64,000 nucleotides of DNA from contig NZ_JAKRYL010000006.1 in the NCBI RefSeq assembly GCF_023555415.1, positions 62,001-126,000 on the forward strand. Reading direction: 5' to 3'. Positions 1 through 8,344 of the stretch are shown here, piece after piece. A program made the position numbers and the translations under genes. The notes beneath the pieces were generated by a model. That model had not been told where the DNA came from. It was given only the letters and a program-made list of their open reading frames with translations, and did no database searches. Within the stretch, counting starts at the first letter, position 1; each line of letters starts with the position of its first letter. This DNA comes from Halalkalibacter alkaliphilus. GTDB lineage: Bacteria > Bacillota > Bacilli > Bacillales > Bacillaceae_D.

Positions 1-104
1 CGCACCCGCAAGGAGGTGCCGAGCCTCCTCGGCTGCGCCTGTGGGGTCTCGCCCCTACCTCTACATCCCGCAGGAGTAGGGTGACTTCCACTCCATTTCA
101 CTAC
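1..104 (-). repeat. GC-rich palindromic intergenic element, copy 1 (cut by window start)
   Basis: Read on the minus strand, this stretch matches the element at 3649-3773. Shared blocks include ACTCCTGCGGGA, AGACCCC and CGAGGAGGCT in the same order and spacing. It lies between the T-box terminator and the unseen downstream gene, so it would be transcribed in the leader of that gene. No reading frame here is convincing. Confidence 0.75.
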
Positions 105-153
105 GAGAAAACATATTTCTTCACAGCAACAATCTTTACGAAAACAGCCAAAT

Positions 154-425
154 AAAAAAACTCTCATCGCTGATGAAAAATAATCATCAGGGACGAGAGT
201 TTATACCCGTGGTGCCACCCTAAATTGAAGCAATATCATTGCTTCCTCTTTAAACAGTTAACGCCTGTATACGTCTTTTCCTAATAGTCAATACGTTCAG
301 AAAAACTCCTCTGAGGTGTTCATTCATTAAGACAGATATGGAGGGCTCTCAGCCTTGACCTCTCCTCTCTTGTTTACCTGCTACCTTAACTACTATGCCT
401 CTTCTTCGGAATAGTTGCAGTTCAT
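154..425 (-). promoter_or_regulatory. T-box riboswitch leader, probably for histidyl-tRNA synthetase
   Basis: On the minus strand this holds the conserved T-box core GGTGGCACCACGGG (about 206-220), followed by a strong terminator hairpin (154-201) whose stem ACTCTCGTC.../...GATGAGAGT ends in a T run. Upstream, about 300-420, is the long purine-rich Stem I region. T-box leaders bind an uncharged tRNA and switch between terminator and antiterminator. The regulated gene lies beyond position 1. B. subtilis gene order next to dtd/relA suggests hisS. A CAC histidine codon at 316-318 is in a plausible specifier position, but I did not fold the RNA. The T-box call is firm; the amino acid is inference. 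Confidence 0.85.
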
Positions 426-471
426 TTAATTGATTATTATCATACGAATGTTCAGGCAATGTGTCAATAGT

Positions 472-648
472 TTAATTACGATTCATTTTATCCTTTAGTA
501 ATTTTACATCACGTAAGGATAACCCAAATTCACTAGCTAATTCAAGATTTGTATGTTGATTTTCACGTTCTACAAAACTATGGTAGTCCATATTAAAAAG
601 TGGCTGCAACCGATTATGATGCATTTGTTGACGCATACTCGAGCGCAT
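472..648 (-). CDS. 58-residue conserved small protein with HTH-like C-terminus
   Basis: The ATG at 648 follows a GGAAGGA Shine-Dalgarno sequence, and 58 codons run to TAA at 472-474. The N-terminus is basic and Met/His/Gln-rich (MRSSMRQQMHHNRL). The second half contains TNLELASEFGLSLRDVKLL, which resembles a helix-turn-helix like sigma-70 region 4. Similar 55-60 residue proteins occur near hisS/dtd in other Bacillus species, sometimes labelled RNA polymerase sigma-70 subunit-like. A link to B. subtilis YrzK is possible but unverified. The function is unknown. It sits between dtd and the T-box leader on the same strand, and no other frame here has a good ribosome-binding site. Confidence 0.7.
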   Translation of the reverse strand: MRSSMRQQMHHNRLQPLFNMDYHSFVERENQHTNLELASEFGLSLRDVKLLKDKMNRN

Positions 649-787
649 TTTGCTTCATCCTTCCAAAGTCGTTTCTCCTATTTTGACCAAGTTAAGAGGA
701 AAACTTACATGGAAGGGGAAATTGCACGAAAAATCCTTGAATTTTGTCAGCGCAGACATGGTTTGTGATGGCTTCGCTCATCACGTC

Positions 788-828
788 GAGCCGCTAAAAA
801 AGGGAAGTTCGCCCTTTTTTAGCGGCTC
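788..828 (-). terminator. Terminator overlapping the dtd stop codon
   Basis: A long perfect stem, GAGCCGCTAAAAAAGGG paired with its complement, surrounds a short loop. One arm contains the last codons and stop of dtd. The A-rich and T-rich arms make it usable in either direction. Confidence 0.8.
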
Positions 829-1259
829 TCTACAATCAGTGTTACGGGGCCGTCATTTACTAGGGATACTTCCATCATCGCGCCAAATTCGCCTGTTTGT
901 ACGTCAATTCCTTTTGATCTAAGTTCATCATTGAATTGGTCATACAGCTCTTTTGCTAAATCTGGTTTTGCTGCGTTCATAAAGTTTGGTCGTCTTCCTT
1001 TTTTACAGTCCCCGTAAAGAGTAAATTGTGAAATCGATAGGATCTGTCCTTTAACATCTAGTAATGAAAGGTTCATTTTCCCATCAGCATCTTCAAATAT
1101 TCGAAGGTTTATTATTTTATCGGCGACATACGTGACATCTTCACTTTTATCTTCATGTGTAATGCCTACTAGAAGCGTTAAGCCAGATTCAATTTGACCG
1201 ACGGTTTCACCATTCACACTTACAGATGATTTCTTTGTTCGTTGTAACACTACTTTCAT
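819..1259 (-). CDS. dtd: D-aminoacyl-tRNA deacylase
   Basis: A 146-residue cytoplasmic enzyme that hydrolyses D-amino acids (and glycine from tRNA-Ala) off mischarged tRNAs, protecting translation fidelity. The length is typical. The two family motifs are present: SQFTLYGD near residue 97, carrying the catalytic-region Ser-Gln, and NDGPVTL near the C-terminus (cross-subunit Gly-Pro). The start at 1259 lies nine bases after the relA stop, so dtd is probably translated from the relA mRNA, as in B. subtilis (yrvI). The last codons lie within the terminator stem. Confident. Confidence 0.97.
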   Translation of the reverse strand: MKVVLQRTKKSSVSVNGETVGQIESGLTLLVGITHEDKSEDVTYVADKIINLRIFEDADGKMNLSLLDVKGQILSISQFTLYGDCKKGRRPNFMNAAKPDLAKELYDQFNDELRSKGIDVQTGEFGAMMEVSLVNDGPVTLIVESR

Positions 1260-1268
1260 GGTCCACCT

Positions 1269-3455
1269 CTAATGCATCACTCTTCGTACCGAGTAAATAT
1301 CGTTTAGTTGTTTTATCTTTTCAACAACCTTATGCAAGTGATCTATGTTATGAATCGAAATAGTTAAATGAATAGTCGCTACTTTTTGCCTATGATCAGA
1401 ACGTCCTGAGACAGCATTAATAACTGTTCGTGATTCGGTGATCGCATGCAGCACTTCATTCAACAATCCATTTCGGTCGTATCCACTGATTTCAATATCG
1501 ACATTATAGGACTTGCTTTGCTGCATGTCACCTTCCCATTCCACAGGAAGCAAACGACCTTGTGCCTCTTCATTTTTCACATTCGTACAGTCTGATCGAT
1601 GAATTGAAACCCCTCGGCCTTTCGTGATGTATCCAATGATGTCATCACCCGGGACAGGTGTACAACAACGAGATAATCTTATTAAAAGATTATCAACTCC
1701 TTTTACTCGAACCCCAGAGTTCACCTTTTTCTTAGGCCGATACGTCTGGACATCAGATAAAGCAGCTACTAATGATTTATCCTCTTGTTCTTGGTCTTGC
1801 TGCTTACGTAATTTCTCCGTCATTCGGTTGACGATTTGTTTCACACTAATCCCGCCATAACCCGCTGCAGCAAACATATCTTCTTCACCTGAGAAACTAA
1901 ACTTGTTAGCTACCTCTGCAATATTTTCAGCCGTTAATACTTCTTTTGGCTCAAAATCCAAAGAACGAATTTCCTTTTCAACTAGCTCGCGACCTTTTTC
2001 GACATTTTCTTCTCGACGCTCTTTTTTAAACCACTGCCTAATTTTATTTTTTGCATGAGAAGACTTGGTGATCTTTAGCCAATCTTGGCTTGGGCCATAA
2101 GAATGTTTCGATGTTAATACTTCAACAATATCACCTGTATTCAAGCGATGCTCAAGTGGAACCATCTTTCCGTTTACCTTTGCGCCAATACAACGGTTTC
2201 CAATTTCACTATGAATGCGATACGCAAAATCAAGTGGTACCGAACCAGCTGGCAATTCAATGACCTCACCTTTTGGTGTAAATACAAACACCATATCAGA
2301 AAACAAGTCCATCTTTAAAGATTCCATAAACTCTTGAGCATCATTCGTTTCTGTTTGCGATTCGATGACATCTCGGAACCAGTTTAATTTATCTTCGAAT
2401 GAGTTTTTATTTTGAGTTAGATCTTTTCCTTCTTTGTAAGCCCAGTGAGCTGCTACCCCATACTCTGCAATTCGATGCATTTCTTCTGTTCGAATTTGCA
2501 CCTCAAGAGGATCGCCATAAGGCCCAACTACGGTTGTGTGTAAGGACTGATACATATTGGCCTTAGGCATGGCAATATAATCTTTAAAGCGTCCAGGCAT
2601 TGGTTTCCAGCATGTGTGAATAACACCTAATACAGCATAGCAATCTTTGATGTTATCAACCATAATCCGAACAGCCAGTAAGTCATAAATTTCATTAAAC
2701 TGTTTATTCTGAAGCACCATTTTACGGTAAATGCTATAGATATGTTTAGGTCTACCTGATAATTCGGCTTTCACATTTACATCTCTTAAATGTTCACTAA
2801 TCGTATCCATAACCCCAGAAAGGTACTTTTCTCGCTCTGCTCGTTTCTTTTTCATTAGATTCACAATTCTATAATATTGTTGTGGATCTAAATATCGAAG
2901 GGCTGTATCCTCTAACTCCCACTTAATTGTGGAGATACCAAGTCTATGTGCCAATGGAGCAAAAATTTCTAATGTCTCATTTGATGTTACACGCTGCTTT
3001 TCCGGAGGCATAAATTTAAGCGTGCGCATGTTGTGCAGACGATCTGCTAATTTAATTAAGATAACACGAATGTCTTTTGCCATCGCTATTAGCATTTTCC
3101 GATGGTTTTCTGCCTGCTGTTCTTCTTTTGATTTATACTTAAACTTCTTTAATTTCGTTACGCCATCAACTAACATCGCTACTTGTTCATTGAACGCTTT
3201 TTCTAAATCCTCAACCGTCACATCTGTATCTTCAACCACATCATGTAAAAATGCAGCAGCGACCGTATTCGGATCAAGCTCGAGTTCCACAATAATCCCG
3301 GCTACTTGGATTGGATGAAGAATATATGGTTCTCCAGATTTACGGTATTGCCCTTCGTGAGCCTGCTCTGCATATTCATAAGCCTTGCGGAGAAAAGCAA
3401 CGTCACTCTCATTTAAATATTGACTTGCCTTTTCTAAAACTTGATCTATCGTCAT
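1269..3455 (-). CDS. relA: Bifunctional (p)ppGpp synthetase/hydrolase Rel
   Basis: A 728-residue Rel/SpoT-homologue that makes and degrades (p)ppGpp in the stringent response. Domain order: HD hydrolase (about 45-150, with HDVVEDTD at 71-78), synthetase (about 235-345, with RFKDYIAMPKANMYQSLHTT from 289), TGS (about 390-450), then zinc-finger/helical and ACT domains to the C-terminus. The RFKD sequence is the basic motif seen in bifunctional Rel enzymes, rather than the acidic version of E. coli RelA. An intact HD motif supports hydrolase activity. The start at 3455 has AGGTGA five bases upstream. It lies between apt and dtd, as in B. subtilis. Confidence 0.98.
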   Translation of the reverse strand: MTIDQVLEKASQYLNESDVAFLRKAYEYAEQAHEGQYRKSGEPYILHPIQVAGIIVELELDPNTVAAAFLHDVVEDTDVTVEDLEKAFNEQVAMLVDGVTKLKKFKYKSKEEQQAENHRKMLIAMAKDIRVILIKLADRLHNMRTLKFMPPEKQRVTSNETLEIFAPLAHRLGISTIKWELEDTALRYLDPQQYYRIVNLMKKKRAEREKYLSGVMDTISEHLRDVNVKAELSGRPKHIYSIYRKMVLQNKQFNEIYDLLAVRIMVDNIKDCYAVLGVIHTCWKPMPGRFKDYIAMPKANMYQSLHTTVVGPYGDPLEVQIRTEEMHRIAEYGVAAHWAYKEGKDLTQNKNSFEDKLNWFRDVIESQTETNDAQEFMESLKMDLFSDMVFVFTPKGEVIELPAGSVPLDFAYRIHSEIGNRCIGAKVNGKMVPLEHRLNTGDIVEVLTSKHSYGPSQDWLKITKSSHAKNKIRQWFKKERREENVEKGRELVEKEIRSLDFEPKEVLTAENIAEVANKFSFSGEEDMFAAAGYGGISVKQIVNRMTEKLRKQQDQEQEDKSLVAALSDVQTYRPKKKVNSGVRVKGVDNLLIRLSRCCTPVPGDDIIGYITKGRGVSIHRSDCTNVKNEEAQGRLLPVEWEGDMQQSKSYNVDIEISGYDRNGLLNEVLHAITESRTVINAVSGRSDHRQKVATIHLTISIHNIDHLHKVVEKIKQLNDIYSVRRVMH

Positions 3456-3550
3456 GGAATCACCTATTTACGATTCAATATTTCTTTTTATTATGGGTAA
3501 AGTTATGAACTATGTAAAGGGAAAAGATCAAACTTTTCAAATGTAAGCTA

Positions 3551-3593
3551 AAGGTTATTCAAAAAGGGATAATCAGCCATTTTGAATAACCTT
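3551..3593. terminator. Bidirectional hairpin between relA and apt
   Basis: The stem AAGGTTATTCAAAA pairs perfectly with its complement across a 15-nt loop, with A/T runs on both sides. It probably ends apt transcription on the minus strand. Confidence 0.65.
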
Positions 3594-3648
3594 TATAAAA
3601 GACTCTTTTCACAAAAATTGTTGCTCTTGATAATCGGTTAGAACGAAG

Positions 3649-3773
3649 TGGAATGGAGCGGAAGGCACTTGACTCCTGCGGGAATAGAGGAAAAGGCAAG
3701 ACCCCGCAGACGGAACGTCGAGGAGGCTTGGCAACACCCCGCGGAAAGCAAGTGACTGCAGCGCAATGTAACG
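3649..3773 (+). repeat. GC-rich palindromic intergenic element, copy 2 (complete)
   Basis: A GC-rich island of about 125 bp in AT-rich intergenic DNA, with nested inverted arms: CACTTG near 3666 pairs with CAAGTG near 3749, and CCTGCGGG with CCCCGCGG. It shares blocks with 1-104. Minus-strand reading frames across it (about 3559-3878) are artefacts of its composition. The remaining intergenic sequence to 3935 is featureless. Confidence 0.8.
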
Positions 3774-3935
3774 GACCCGCAAAGGAGAAAATAATAAAAA
3801 ACAACAAAATTTAGAAAAAAGCCTTATAATAAGAGGGCAACTCAAATAAACAGAGATTCTAAAAAGTAAAATTGGCATCCTTATTCAATCATTTCTCTTT
3901 CTTCATCAAGTAAGTTTGAGCCGCCCAAGTCTTGT

Positions 3936-4451
3936 TTAATTATACGTCATTAATGAAAATAACTCATAGTTCTCTAAACGATCTCTTCCTTCTAAATAAC
4001 CAAGCTCAATCATAAAGGCAATTCCAACAACTACTCCACCTAGCTGTTCCACCATCTCAATCGTTGCTTCAATCGTACCTCCTGTTGCTAACAAGTCATC
4101 CGTAATAAGTACGCGCTGACCTTTTTTAATCGCATCTTTATGAATCGTTAAGCTGTCTTTTCCATATTCTAAACCGTAGTCAACAGAAATGACTTCGCGT
4201 GGAAGCTTTCCTGCTTTTCTAACTGGGACAAAGCCAACTTCTAATGCGTAAGCAATCGGACAACCCACTACAAACCCTCTAGCTTCAGGCCCAACTACTA
4301 CGTCGACATTCTTATCACGTGCAAAATCAGTCATTTCGTTAATCGCAGCTTTATATGCAGCCCCGTCCTGCATTAACGTCGTAATATCTTTAAAACGAAT
4401 GCCCTTTTTCGGATAGTCCTCAACAATTTGAATATACTTTTTAAAATCCAT
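3936..4451 (-). CDS. apt: Adenine phosphoribosyltransferase
   Basis: A 171-residue type I phosphoribosyltransferase converting adenine plus PRPP to AMP (purine salvage). The PRPP loop [13 protein letters not shown] spans about residues 114-126, and the length is normal. The start at 4451 has AGGAGA about 11 bases upstream, inside the end of recJ, so the two are translated from the same mRNA. The recJ-apt-relA order is the standard Bacillus arrangement. Confidence 0.98.
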   Translation of the reverse strand: MDFKKYIQIVEDYPKKGIRFKDITTLMQDGAAYKAAINEMTDFARDKNVDVVVGPEARGFVVGCPIAYALEVGFVPVRKAGKLPREVISVDYGLEYGKDSLTIHKDAIKKGQRVLITDDLLATGGTIEATIEMVEQLGGVVVGIAFMIELGYLEGRDRLENYELFSLMTYN

Positions 4452-4454
4452 TTT

Positions 4455-6818
4455 CTACACCGTCTCCTTGACTTTTGTTTCCTCTATTGTTTGTTCTAGC
4501 ACTTGAGCGAACCACCGCTTTAAATCAACGTAGGAAGAGTAGACAAAATCATTTTCGATTTTCGCATGCTCTAGTTTCTTTCGATACGTTGAAGATTCTT
4601 CTAATCCTTTCTTCTGAGGATTATCAGTAACACTTAGTATTCCATCGTCTATTGTAACAAAACCAAGCTCACTAAATACCTGTGACATAAAGGTTATCGT
4701 TTCTTTTGACCACCCTTTATATTTTGCTAATTCTTCGCTGTGCTTTTTAATATTAAATGATTTTCTCTTTAAAAGAAATGCATAGTACCATTTAAATTGG
4801 TCCCGATTCGGGTTGGTCGTAAAGAAAGAATCATCTTCATGATAAAAGACCGTATAAATACGACTAGGTTGTCCATGATTAAGGAACAAGGTTTTCAATT
4901 GTTCACGTTCATTTGGAATATCAAGTAACACCACATAGCGATTGGATAAATCACCAACGTCTTCTTGATCATCTAATGAAATAATCGTTTCATTCTCAAG
5001 ACCTAGTATTCTCTGTGTTTCCTTTTTAAATGTAATGAGTACGCGATTTTCAATAGGAATTGTTAGAAGCCTATCAGCCAACCTTGTTTTTTGGATACTT
5101 CTCCAATCAAATAACTGCCATTCTGATACACCCATATCGTCAATCATTAATTGTGGCTTAACGTGCCCATTCCACTCATTAACCGATAGGGTACCAACTG
5201 CTGACACTTTCGCATGTGATGTGATTTCATCACATAAATAACCTAGGTGAAAACCAATCCCATCTAATGTTGCCCCATTCCCAGAGAATCCAACTTTTAA
5301 ATGGTTTGAATCGCTTCCAATTTTTCTCATTTGATCTAATTGAACGTCTTGTAGTAGCACTTTCGGTGTTGGATTAGAAACACCGAATGGAGCAAGTTGA
5401 TCTAATTGCTTAATGACAGATACGGAGATTTCATCTACCGTAGCGACTAAATCAATTGATGTTACTGGTTTAAAGTCTTCTTCCGTCAATACTACTTTTG
5501 CTTGTTCGTTAAGCCTAGTACGTAATAAATCCAAATCCTCCACGTTCATTGTCAAACCTGCAGCCATTGGATGCCCACCAAAATGAGGCAAAATATCCCT
5601 GCTTTTAGAAAGCTCTGCAAACATATCAAAGCCTTCGATGCTTCTGGCAGACCCTTTTGCAACTCCCTTTTCCCGATCGATACTTAATACAATCGTTGGT
5701 CTATAATAACGCTCAACAAGTCGGGAAGCAACAATTCCGATGACTCCTGCATTCCATCCTTCACCACCAATGACCAATACGTCATTTTTGTCAGGAGGAT
5801 ATTGCTCTTCAACGACAGTAACAGCCGCTTCTGTGATCTCTTTAACAACTGTTTGACGCTCTTTATTTAAGTAATCAATTTCCGTCGCTAAATGTTCAGC
5901 TTCCTCTTGTGTTTCAGCTAATAACAAGTGAACCGCTGGATCAGCTGAATCAAGTCGCCCTACGGCATTAATTCGAGGTCCAATTCCAAATCCAACATGG
6001 TCTGCTTGAACGACTTGTGAATCTATACCACATTTTTTCTTTAGCGCAATTAAACCTGGTTTGTTCGTTGACTGAAGAACATGAAGGCCCTCCATTACTA
6101 ATAGACGGTTCTCATCAACAAGAGGAACCAAATCGGCAACTGTACCTATCACAGCTATATCCAGCCACTCACTTGGAACCCTTCCTAATAATGCATGAGC
6201 AACTTTTAAAGCAACTCCTACACCCGCCAACCCTTTAAATGGGTATGGACATCCCGGTTTTTTAGGATTAATAATCGCATACGCATCAGGTAAAACGGGT
6301 GGTGCTTCATGGTGATCGGTCACAATGAAATCAAGGTTAATCTCTTTTGCCACGTTTGCAACATGTACTGCAGCAATCCCCGTATCTACCGTTACGATTA
6401 GTCCGTATCCATCTTCTTTTGCTTGCCTGATCGCCGGTTCATTAGGTCCATATCCCTCGGTGAATCGATTCGGTATATAAAAGTCTACTTGCGCTCCTAT
6501 AGATTGTAAGGCTTTGTACATCAAGGCCGTACTGCTTACTCCATCGGCATCGTAGTCACCAAAAATAAGAATTCGCTCATTTGCCTCAACTGCTGCGCGA
6601 ATTCTTGTTACGGCACGGTCCATATCATCTAACAAAAACGGATCATGATAGGCCATCTCTTCTTTATTTAAAAAACGTCTAGCAGCCTCTACTGTTTCAA
6701 ATCCTCGATTCAAAAGTAAACTCGCCACTAGTGGAGCTATGTTTAATTCATTGACTAATTGATCTACTTGACTGGATGCTTGTTCTTTTATTTTCCATCT
6801 AGCTTTCGGTTTTAACAT
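4455..6818 (-). CDS. recJ: Single-stranded-DNA-specific exonuclease RecJ
   Basis: A 787-residue 5'-3' single-strand exonuclease of the DHH superfamily acting in recombination and repair. The DHH-family metal motifs are visible: GDYDADGVSS near residue 90 and TDHHEAPP near 170. A DHHA1 domain, a nucleic-acid-binding domain and a Firmicutes-type C-terminal extension follow. A longer frame opens at 6842, but ATG 6818 is preferred because AGGGGTG lies five bases upstream. That Shine-Dalgarno sequence is buried in a hairpin (see 6826-6863). Confidence 0.95.
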   Translation of the reverse strand: MLKPKARWKIKEQASSQVDQLVNELNIAPLVASLLLNRGFETVEAARRFLNKEEMAYHDPFLLDDMDRAVTRIRAAVEANERILIFGDYDADGVSSTALMYKALQSIGAQVDFYIPNRFTEGYGPNEPAIRQAKEDGYGLIVTVDTGIAAVHVANVAKEINLDFIVTDHHEAPPVLPDAYAIINPKKPGCPYPFKGLAGVGVALKVAHALLGRVPSEWLDIAVIGTVADLVPLVDENRLLVMEGLHVLQSTNKPGLIALKKKCGIDSQVVQADHVGFGIGPRINAVGRLDSADPAVHLLLAETQEEAEHLATEIDYLNKERQTVVKEITEAAVTVVEEQYPPDKNDVLVIGGEGWNAGVIGIVASRLVERYYRPTIVLSIDREKGVAKGSARSIEGFDMFAELSKSRDILPHFGGHPMAAGLTMNVEDLDLLRTRLNEQAKVVLTEEDFKPVTSIDLVATVDEISVSVIKQLDQLAPFGVSNPTPKVLLQDVQLDQMRKIGSDSNHLKVGFSGNGATLDGIGFHLGYLCDEITSHAKVSAVGTLSVNEWNGHVKPQLMIDDMGVSEWQLFDWRSIQKTRLADRLLTIPIENRVLITFKKETQRILGLENETIISLDDQEDVGDLSNRYVVLLDIPNEREQLKTLFLNHGQPSRIYTVFYHEDDSFFTTNPNRDQFKWYYAFLLKRKSFNIKKHSEELAKYKGWSKETITFMSQVFSELGFVTIDDGILSVTDNPQKKGLEESSTYRKKLEHAKIENDFVYSSYVDLKRWFAQVLEQTIEETKVKETV

Positions 6819-6825
6819 ATAAACA

Positions 6826-6863
6826 CCCCTTGAATGTCTCATTATACAGGAGCATTCAAGGGG
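6826..6863 (-). promoter_or_regulatory. Hairpin covering the recJ ribosome-binding site
   Basis: The 11-nt arms CCCCTTGAATG (6826-6836) and CATTCAAGGGG (6853-6863) are perfectly complementary across a 16-nt loop. On the minus-strand transcript the 3' arm contains the recJ Shine-Dalgarno AAGGGG and ends about seven bases from the recJ ATG. No T run follows, so it does not look like an ordinary terminator. It may reduce recJ translation or stabilise a processed end. Confidence 0.65.
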
Positions 6864-6872
6864 TTACAACGT

Positions 6873-7223
6873 TCAATCACTCTTTTCCTTAGACTGGTAT
6901 ATTTCCTTTTGACGATTCTGATTGCCGCTTTGGTCAGAAGGGTTTCTTTTCCCTTTTTTAACTAGTTCTGCATCTGAATTACTACTTTCTTGGTTATGTT
7001 TCAACCGTTTAATTTCAGCTTGTAATTGATAGATCCTTACCATTCCAACTGCACCAACAATGATAGCACCCATTAAAACAGACCCTAAAATAACTAAGAT
7101 AAGTGGCCACTCAGCTGTTCCAAACATATAGTTGACTCGTACTGAATCAACATTGATAACAGCAAAGATAGCAATAATAACAGCTGCTATTATTCCGAGT
7201 ATTAGACTCCACTGTCCCCTCAT
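6873..7223 (-). CDS. LapA/DUF1049-family membrane protein (YrvD-like)
   Basis: A 116-residue protein with two predicted membrane helices (about 6-24 and 40-63). A charged cytoplasmic tail follows that begins as a short coiled coil (QLQAEIKRLKHNQ) and ends Lys/Ser/Gln-rich. The LapA (lipopolysaccharide assembly A) family is named for E. coli, but this Gram-positive has no LPS and the role here is unknown. The start codon overlaps the stop of the upstream exporter by four bases, indicating translational coupling. It occupies the position of B. subtilis yrvD, immediately before recJ. Confidence 0.8.
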   Translation of the reverse strand: MRGQWSLILGIIAAVIIAIFAVINVDSVRVNYMFGTAEWPLILVILGSVLMGAIIVGAVGMVRIYQLQAEIKRLKHNQESSNSDAELVKKGKRNPSDQSGNQNRQKEIYQSKEKSD

Positions 7224-8176
7224 TCATCCAACTCCTCTCCCTCTTTTTTTCTTTCTCTGTAAGGGTTAATATGGACAAGAACATCATGAACGTTCTTCTC
7301 TTCTAAGAGGCGCTCTTTTACTCGCTTTCCAATCGTATGCCCTTCTTCAACTGAAATAGATGGGTTAACAGCCACCTTAATATCGATGATAACGTAATGT
7401 CCATGTTCCCGAGCTAAAAATTCATCAATATTTAAAACACCTTCCACACTTGCTGCAGCCTTTCTCATGTCAACCGTATCTTCTTCATGCAAGACATGAT
7501 CAAGCGCATTATGAATTGACTGTTTCCCAAGTGTCCAAGCCATTTTCCCAATTAAAACAGCTACAAATGCACTCGCTACGGAATCCCCGTACACTAGCCA
7601 AGGTATATTTAAATGCCCGCCAAGAATGGCTGCACCTATCCCGATTAATGCCGCAAACGAAGAGAACACATCCGAACGATGATGCCACGCATCGGTCATT
7701 AACGCCTCACTTTTATACTTCTTACCCAATTGGTACTTATACCGAAACATAAGTTCTTTCACAACAATGGAAAAAATAACAGCATATATCGCTATGACCC
7801 CCGGAACTTCAACGGGTTCAAAAAACGATTGAAATGCACCAAGTGCTATTTCAAAGCCCACAATAAAAAGCAATACTGCTACAATGATAGCTGCAACCGA
7901 CTCCGCTTTACCATGTCCATACGGATGATCACGATCTGGTGGCAATTTTGCAGCACGAACGCCTATTAAAACAACGACTGAACCGACAACATCCGAAGCT
8001 GAGTGAACTGCGTCTGCGACTAATGCACGACTATTTGCCATAATACCAACGACTGCCTTAATAATCGCTAAGACAATATTGCCAATTATTCCAACCCACG
8101 CTGCAAACCTAACTTTTCGATAACGTATATCTGCTTCGGACACATCAACACCCACTTTATCTTGTTCATATTTCAA
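7220..8176 (-). CDS. Cation diffusion facilitator family exporter
   Basis: A 318-residue CDF transporter, a proton-coupled efflux pump for divalent metals. There are six predicted membrane segments. The metal-site motifs are in DAVHSASD (residues 55-62, helix 2) and DAWHHRSD (162-169, helix 5), and the family signature DHPYGHGKAE is at 83-92. A cytoplasmic ferredoxin-like domain forms the C-terminus. B. subtilis relatives (MneP, MneS) export manganese, but the HHxxD form alone does not fix the metal here. It overlaps the LapA-like gene by four bases. Confidence 0.92.
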   Translation of the reverse strand: MKYEQDKVGVDVSEADIRYRKVRFAAWVGIIGNIVLAIIKAVVGIMANSRALVADAVHSASDVVGSVVVLIGVRAAKLPPDRDHPYGHGKAESVAAIIVAVLLFIVGFEIALGAFQSFFEPVEVPGVIAIYAVIFSIVVKELMFRYKYQLGKKYKSEALMTDAWHHRSDVFSSFAALIGIGAAILGGHLNIPWLVYGDSVASAFVAVLIGKMAWTLGKQSIHNALDHVLHEEDTVDMRKAAASVEGVLNIDEFLAREHGHYVIIDIKVAVNPSISVEEGHTIGKRVKERLLEEKNVHDVLVHINPYRERKKEGEELDE

Positions 8177-8287
8177 ACAGTATGTTCGAAAAACCTGTAC
8201 TTATTTTACCATCAATAGGTAGCATCATTCACCTTTAAGAGAATTGACAATCATTTTGCGAAAAAATGGTGTCTTAAAGGCCAGAAA

Positions 8288-8330
8288 GAGGGCACTGAAA
8301 AAGAATGGTCTTTCCTTTTCAGTGCCCTTA
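8288..8330. terminator. Terminator downstream of secF
   Basis: A perfect stem, GGGCACTGAAAAAG with its complement, with A/T-rich inner arms. It lies 15 bases beyond the secF stop on the minus strand. A nearly identical stem recurs at 44291-44327. Confidence 0.8.
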
Positions 8331-8344
8331 AAGCAATCTATGAT

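Noticed and set aside
553-922. Two plus-strand ORFs of 71 and 90 codons
   Set aside because: They lie antisense to the 58-residue gene, the terminator and the end of dtd, have no ribosome-binding site, and show no protein-like pattern.
3559-3878. Minus-strand ORFs of 82 and 89 codons
   Set aside because: They are created by the GC-rich palindromic element and its flanks, with biased composition and no ribosome-binding site.
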